From a virus: a stretch of 49,394 bases of DNA. Location: positions 1-49,394 of the IMG/VR virus record IMGVR_UViG_3300037488_001017, one strand, 5' to 3'. The position numbers and the translations under genes were made by a program. The notes under the pieces were generated by a model. It saw only the letters and a list, made by a program, of their open reading frames with translations. It ran no database searches and was not told the DNA's origin. Shown here in pieces: positions 48,212 to 49,394 of the stretch (its first letter is position 1; each line of letters opens with the position of its first letter).

Positions 48212-48481
48212 ATGCAGTTAGGAAAGAAAGAAAGAAAAGAGGCGTTGGAAATGCTCAGGATCCTTGCCGAAGGCATTAAGACTGTATCGATTGGTGCTAT
48301 GCAGCATCGAATCCATCAGTTGCTTTGCAGTGGCAACATCACCGTCTCAGAGTTGTCAGCTCTCCAAGCCGAATTCAACGGCGTAACGGATCATCTTGAT
48401 ATGTTCAAGACCAAGATCGATGGCATGATTTACCCGCCATACGATTGCTCTAGTGTCAACAAGAAAGAAGGCACAACGTGA
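48212..48481 (+). CDS. Hypothetical small helical protein
   Basis: An 89-residue protein: basic N-terminus (MQLGKKERKEAL), helical throughout (EMLRILAEGIKTVSIGAMQHRI, FNGVTDHLDMFKTKIDG), no named domain. It overlaps the next gene by 4 bases (GTGA). A DNA- or protein-binding helical bundle is possible. Confidence 0.6.
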   Translation: MQLGKKERKEALEMLRILAEGIKTVSIGAMQHRIHQLLCSGNITVSELSALQAEFNGVTDHLDMFKTKIDGMIYPPYDCSSVNKKEGTT

Positions 48482-48645
48482 CAGTCAAACAACTGATCAA
48501 GAAGCTGAGCCGACTGAATCCAGATCTCCATTGCGTAATGGGATGCGGCTCAGCAATTGAGACGGTCAAGGTCGAACCATTCAACCTTATCTGCCCGGGC
48601 GCAGATGACGAAACCACCGACGAGGATGTTGTCCTCATCGGCTAA
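48478..48645 (+). CDS. Very small acidic protein (55 residues)
   Basis: A GTG at 48478 overlaps the stop of the previous gene (GTGA) and runs to TAA at 48643. The product begins MTVKQLIKKLSRLNPDLHCVM, has one Cys-Gly-Cys-like stretch (VMGCGSA) and a very acidic end (GADDETTDEDVV). It is C-rich like neighbours, and the next gene has CAGAAAGG immediately after it. Small but consistent with translation by coupling. Confidence 0.6.
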   Translation: MTVKQLIKKLSRLNPDLHCVMGCGSAIETVKVEPFNLICPGADDETTDEDVVLIG

Positions 48646-48659
48646 CAGAAAGGAATGAC

Positions 48660-48998
48660 ATGCGAGAATGCTGCCCTAAATGCGGAGGCACAATGGAAGG
48701 AGATGGATTCAGGCAAGCAATGACTTGTGAATACTTCAGCCCGCATCCAGACCTGTGCCCTGAGCCTGACTCTGGCCCGTGGTACTGCGACACTGATGGT
48801 ATCACCGATCCCGAGGTTTACAAGACCTTCGAGGATTGCTATTCGTGCGGTCGAATGGTCAACCCAAAGGAACTGGTCGACCACACCATTAAACCAAACG
48901 GAAAGGAGGTGAAGATGAGACTGTGCACTAGCTGCAACAGTCACAGAAACATTGATCTGATGTGCGTCCAACTGGCTGAAGTTATGAACAAACCTTAA
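48660..48998 (+). CDS. Putative zinc-ribbon protein
   Basis: A 112-residue protein with many Cys: CCPKCGG near the start, CEYF, CPEPD, then CYSCGR (about 59-64) and CTSCNSH later. Two CxxC pairs (CYSC and CTSC) plus CPKC suggest two zinc ribbons. It resembles small transcription-like or nuclease-like phage zinc proteins. CAGAAAGG precedes. Function not assignable from this. Confidence 0.6.
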   Translation: MRECCPKCGGTMEGDGFRQAMTCEYFSPHPDLCPEPDSGPWYCDTDGITDPEVYKTFEDCYSCGRMVNPKELVDHTIKPNGKEVKMRLCTSCNSHRNIDLMCVQLAEVMNKP

Positions 48999-49007
48999 GG
49001 AGACAGC

Positions 49008-49316
49008 ATGAAACCATGCCAATGCGGTATGAAAGAAACAGGTGAGTGCACCCCAGCAAACTGCGAACACGATGACAACAATCGTGATCCACTCACCTTT
49101 GAGCGATGCGATGGGTGCCACACACTCACCGCTAACTACGACCTCGTCCGTTGCACACCCGTTGATCGCGACAGGGAGCCAGAAGAACTCTGTCTTAACT
49201 GCCGCGAGCAAGCGGACGACACCGAGTACGACGAGATCTGGTTCGTGTGCAAACCAGACGACAACTTTGATCGTGATTGCAGAGGAGCAGATCCAACTCA
49301 AGACCCACCGTTCTAA
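49008..49316 (+). CDS. Putative zinc-finger protein
   Basis: A 102-residue protein starting MKPCQCGMKETGECTPANC with a CxC...C...C cluster, CDGCHTLT at about 35, and CLNCREQ later: again CxxC pairs. Acidic overall. Follows the previous zinc-ribbon gene by 9 bases with an AAGGAG Shine-Dalgarno. The pair of Cys-rich genes suggests a paired regulatory or DNA-binding role. Confidence 0.6.
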   Translation: MKPCQCGMKETGECTPANCEHDDNNRDPLTFERCDGCHTLTANYDLVRCTPVDRDREPEELCLNCREQADDTEYDEIWFVCKPDDNFDRDCRGADPTQDPPF

Positions 49317-49341
49317 CAGACACAGATAGTGGCTCGCACTC

Positions 49342-49364
49342 GGTGCCGTCCTCCGGGCGGCACC
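49342..49364 (+). repeat. Hairpin near the right end
   Basis: Seven perfect pairs (49342-49348 GGTGCCG with 49358-49364) and a 9-base loop. It follows the last gene by 25 bases, with no T-tract and 30 bases of plain sequence to the window end. If the molecule is circular it is the first part of the leader of the gene at 132. Confidence 0.5.
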
Positions 49365-49394
49365 TCGCGCTCTCCCACACAACACAAAAGGAAA

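Noticed and set aside
1-49394. CRISPR arrays or insertion sequences
   Set aside because: No regularly spaced repeats and no transposase or flanking inverted repeats were seen.
1-49394. Direct terminal repeat at the window ends
   Set aside because: The first and last bases share no visible repeat, so end type cannot be inferred.

Overview
The window looks like a nearly complete genome of a short-tailed (podovirus-type) dsDNA bacteriophage. The evidence is a single large virion block with terminase, portal, scaffold, major capsid protein, adaptor, tail nozzle and internal virion proteins, next to a family A DNA polymerase replication module, with very few gaps between genes and many ATGA, TAATG or GTGA stop/start overlaps. 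No integrase, repressor, phage RNA polymerase, dedicated primase or endolysin could be recognised. I saw no direct terminal repeat; the ends may be an arbitrary cut of a circular or circularly permuted molecule. The host cannot be named from sequence: a CAGAAAGG-type Shine-Dalgarno is strongly conserved, and a predicted lipoprotein and tail spike are present.

Layout. 1-4418 (+): a tight run of small early genes, including a DUF932-like protein and a family 4-type uracil-DNA glycosylase. 4419-4750: a gene-free stretch packed with long perfect inverted repeats (candidate structured RNA or origin). 4751-7426 (+): small gene, DNA polymerase A, ERCC4-type nuclease. 7317-10932 (+): an island of virion and membrane genes (beta-rich protein, tail spike, three membrane proteins that may include lysis functions). 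11037-14161 (+): PD-(D/E)XK exonuclease, Sak4-like ATPase and a probable single-strand binding protein, ending in a canonical terminator. 14302-15241 (+): two unknown genes that meet the late block tail to tail, with overlapping stop codons.

15238-44901 (-): the late operon, read right to left: three unknown genes, probable small terminase, large terminase, portal, scaffold, capsid, an intrinsic terminator, a set of small conserved phage genes (DUF5856-like, DUF6321-like and a 43-residue partner), adaptor, Cys-rich proteins, tail nozzle and internal virion proteins. 44902-44956 is a divergent promoter region. 44957-46357 (+) encodes a D5-type SF3 helicase with a base skew opposite to every other gene. 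46369-49394 (+): terminator, a 430-base hairpin-rich spacer, then seven small genes.

The most unusual features are RNA or DNA signals. First, two 100-base spacers (47607-47706 and 48112-48211) align without gaps and share a two-hairpin fold in which all nine changed stem pairs are compensated; related two-hairpin leaders precede other right-end genes. Second, the 4426-4747 array has stems of 8, 12, about 17 and 12 base pairs. Third, the octamer CCCACCAG (or its complement) occurs 26 times on both strands, about 1.5 being expected by chance, and half of these contain the E. coli Chi octamer.
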